A stretch of 64,000 nucleotides of DNA, from the NCBI RefSeq assembly GCF_900104655.1, contig NZ_FNWD01000002.1, positions 1,472,246 to 1,536,245 of the forward strand, in the 5' to 3' direction. Positions 62,300 to 64,000 of the stretch are shown here, piece after piece; the stretch's first letter is position 1; each line of letters starts with the position of its first letter. Below the pieces are notes generated by a model, which ran no database searches, was not told the DNA's origin, and worked only from the letters and a program-made list of their open reading frames with translations. The stretch is from Millionella massiliensis (GTDB lineage: Bacteria > Bacteroidota > Bacteroidia > Bacteroidales > Rikenellaceae). The translations under genes and the position numbers were made by a program.

Positions 62300-64000
62300 C
62301 TACTGCTGCAGGAAACGTTCAATCAGGTCGGCCACCCGCTCGCGATAGTCGAGCAGCGCCTGCGGATCCTTGTTGTAGGTCTTTTCGTCGGTGTAAATCG
62401 ACTTGGGAATCTGCAACAGCGCCTCGGCCTCCTGTTTCAGCGCAGCCTGTTTCCGACCGGCTTCGGCGGCCAGACGCTCCAACAGGCGGAGGTACTCGTA
62501 ATCCTCGATACCGGCCCGCAGAATCTCCAGCCGGATCGACGGCACGGGATAACCGGTATAGGCCGTGGTCCGGTCGCCGTTCGGATCGCGGTTTTCGGGG
62601 TAGAAGAAGCGACCGTCGCCGTTGCCCCAGATGGTCTGCTTGCCGTAGGACCACCCGTAGCCGGTCACCCAGCTCATGGCATCCTTCCAGGGGTTTTGCA
62701 GATAGCCTTCGGGCGAGGCCTCGGGCGAATTCCAATAGGTCGTCTCCCACATCAGAATGCCGCTCAGGTGGTGCACATACGACCCCCACAGCCACATCCG
62801 CATGTTCACGGCGTCGTGGTCGATGAACTCCGAAATCCACGGCGCCTTGGGCCATACGCAGAGGTAGGACCAGTACTCCAGTCCGCGGTCGTTCATCCGT
62901 TTGATCTTGTCGTGGTTGAGCTGGTGCCAGATGGTGCAGCTGATGTCCGTCACCTCGGAGATGTCCTGCCCGGCCACGTGTTCCGTCAGGAAGGTCGTGA
63001 GCTTCGGCGCATACTCCTTGATCATCTTGTTGGTCTGATATACGAAGTCGTAATCCTTTTCGGAGGGTTCGTCGAACCAGTAGATATACTCCTTGCCCAG
63101 CACGCCGATCCGCTCCAGGTTGGACTGAATCTGCTGCAGGTAGCGCTGCATCAGCTTTTCATACTCGGGCGTCCCCTGTTCGAAGCCCTCGAAACGGCCG
63201 TTCTGCCGCGAATAGTAGGTTCCCGAGCCGAGCCCCTTGAGCGCCAGACGGAACGAGTTGAAGTTATAGGGCGGAGCGAAATACTTGCGCGCGGCCCGCT
63301 CGAAATCGGAGAAATCGAGCCGGATGTCGATCTCGTCGAGGTTCACCTCGAACGAACCGGCCGGCAGGATGTTCTCCTGCGCCCCCTCGGGACGGATGGC
63401 CAGTTCGTCGAACCACATCGTTCCGCGATCCTCGCCGCTCAGCGTGCGGTTGGCACTGCACAACACGACCTTGAGGTAGCGTACCTCCTCGTCGAGAGTG
63501 CCCAGAGGCAGTTCAAAGGCTTTCCACTCGGGCGTGGCGGAGTACTGCTCGAAACGATTCTGGAAAACGATCCGCTCGCGCTCGGCATTGTAGCATTCGA
63601 CCCCCACGACATAGGTCTGCTGGTCAGCCTGACTCTTGGCCTGCCACTCCATCCGGTAAGCGCGTCCCGGCTCGACGGGCACCAGCTCGCGCGTGGTGGC
63701 TTCGACCCGCTCGGTCGCCGAATTGTCGGTCACCTTGTAACCGTAGGTGCCGGCCACCTTCTCCTGGCTATCGAAAAAGCCGCCCTGCCAGGCCACACCG
63801 CTGACCTGCTCGCGGATCGGGGCGTAGACGAATGGATCGAAGGGCGCAATCTTGTACCGCGCAAACATCTCCATGTACTTTTCGAACTTCTGCCGTTTCT
63901 GTTCGTCGGTGGTAAGGTTCTCGTACCGGGCAACATTGTCCATGTTCATGCCCCAGCCGGATCGGATCGTGGGGGTATCGGGCAGGGTGAAGTTTCGCAC
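62300..64000 (-). CDS. GH123-like (DUF4091) glycoside hydrolase, 5' end outside window
   Basis: Only the C-terminal 566 residues are present; the true start lies beyond the right edge, and the valine codon at 64000 should not be taken as the start. The region contains a beta-sandwich-like domain (about residues 90-220 of the fragment) and then a TIM-barrel part with EYIYWFDEPSEKDYDF, whose adjacent Asp-Glu pair matches the catalytic DE of GH123 beta-N-acetylgalactosaminidases (substrate-assisted mechanism). SGILMWETTYWNSP and the closing WGNGDGRFFYPENRDPNGDR agree with the DUF4091 family. The likely substrate is GalNAc-terminated glycans, such as glycosphingolipids or mucin-type chains (family inference). 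Confidence 0.82.
   Translation of the reverse strand: MRNFTLPDTPTIRSGWGMNMDNVARYENLTTDEQKRQKFEKYMEMFARYKIAPFDPFVYAPIREQVSGVAWQGGFFDSQEKVAGTYGYKVTDNSATERVEATTRELVPVEPGRAYRMEWQAKSQADQQTYVVGVECYNAERERIVFQNRFEQYSATPEWKAFELPLGTLDEEVRYLKVVLCSANRTLSGEDRGTMWFDELAIRPEGAQENILPAGSFEVNLDEIDIRLDFSDFERAARKYFAPPYNFNSFRLALKGLGSGTYYSRQNGRFEGFEQGTPEYEKLMQRYLQQIQSNLERIGVLGKEYIYWFDEPSEKDYDFVYQTNKMIKEYAPKLTTFLTEHVAGQDISEVTDISCTIWHQLNHDKIKRMNDRGLEYWSYLCVWPKAPWISEFIDHDAVNMRMWLWGSYVHHLSGILMWETTYWNSPEASPEGYLQNPWKDAMSWVTGYGWSYGKQTIWGNGDGRFFYPENRDPNGDRTTAYTGYPVPSIRLEILRAGIEDYEYLRLLERLAAEAGRKQAALKQEAEALLQIPKSIYTDEKTYNKDPQALLDYRERVADLIERFLQQ

Noticed and set aside
1..64000. tRNA, rRNA, CRISPR arrays, insertion sequences or prophage
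   Set aside because: No T-loop-like motifs in noncoding DNA, no repeat-spacer pattern and no transposase, integrase or phage-like coding regions were seen by eye. A covariance-model scan would be needed to exclude tRNAs fully.

Overview
The window looks like chromosome from a GC-rich member of the Bacteroidales, most likely Alistipes or another Rikenellaceae. This rests on the recurrent TAnnTTTG -7 promoter boxes (often TATCTTTG or TAACTTTG) 5-50 nt upstream of starts, the fused SecDF, class I fumarase, RNase Y, an EF-G2 paralogue, several exported glycosidases of the Bacteroidetes type and many lipobox signal peptides. I see no rRNA, tRNA, CRISPR array, prophage, IS element or SusC/SusD pair. 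Nearly every gene or short operon is bounded by its own promoter and a strong intrinsic terminator.

Layout. 1-4 kb: dxs (3' end outside the window) divergent from an OmpA-like lipoprotein, then pyrH-frr. 4-8.3 kb: a UvrD/PcrA helicase, ung and a tiny winged-helix protein, all on the minus strand. 8.4-18.2 kb: a secreted M16 protease, a U32 peptidase/tRNA-hydroxylation-type protein, a TIGR02757 protein, a secreted choloylglycine/penicillin V acylase-type hydrolase, a MacB/FtsX-type permease and plsY. 18.7-25.9 kb: a GH92 mannosidase lipoprotein, a divergent HxlR/DJ-1 pair, an EF-G2-type factor lacking the catalytic histidine, and a LolD-like ATPase. 26-37 kb: secDF, a mechanosensitive channel, fumarase, a second GH92 and rny. 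37-46 kb: a probable 6S-like RNA between rny and zapA, a coiled-coil protein, rimO, a Crp-family regulator, a sialidase-like protein, an acyltransferase and miaB. 46-50 kb: a small Cys-repeat lipoprotein followed by three terminators and a large unassigned glycosidase-like lipoprotein. 50-57 kb: a complete RND efflux operon (adaptor, pump, outer-membrane factor, TetR) divergent from an AraC regulator. 57-64 kb: an exported alpha/beta hydrolase, a GH29 fucosidase behind a leader with a terminator-like hairpin, an alkaline-phosphatase-fold enzyme and a GH123-like protein cut by the right edge.

How the genes work together. Core functions (isoprenoid, nucleotide, lipid and ribosome recycling; protein export; DNA repair; two radical-SAM methylthiotransferases; cell division) are interleaved with exported enzymes suited to mucin or N-glycan breakdown: alpha-mannosidases, sialidase-like, fucosidase, beta-GalNAcase-like. 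The glycosidases are scattered single genes rather than a classical polysaccharide utilisation locus. The most noteworthy items are the structured RNA at 37.2-37.4 kb, the EF-G paralogue with a degenerate GTPase centre, the possible attenuator upstream of the fucosidase, the putative leaderless genes, and the unassigned glycosidase-like lipoprotein with an internal inserted domain.
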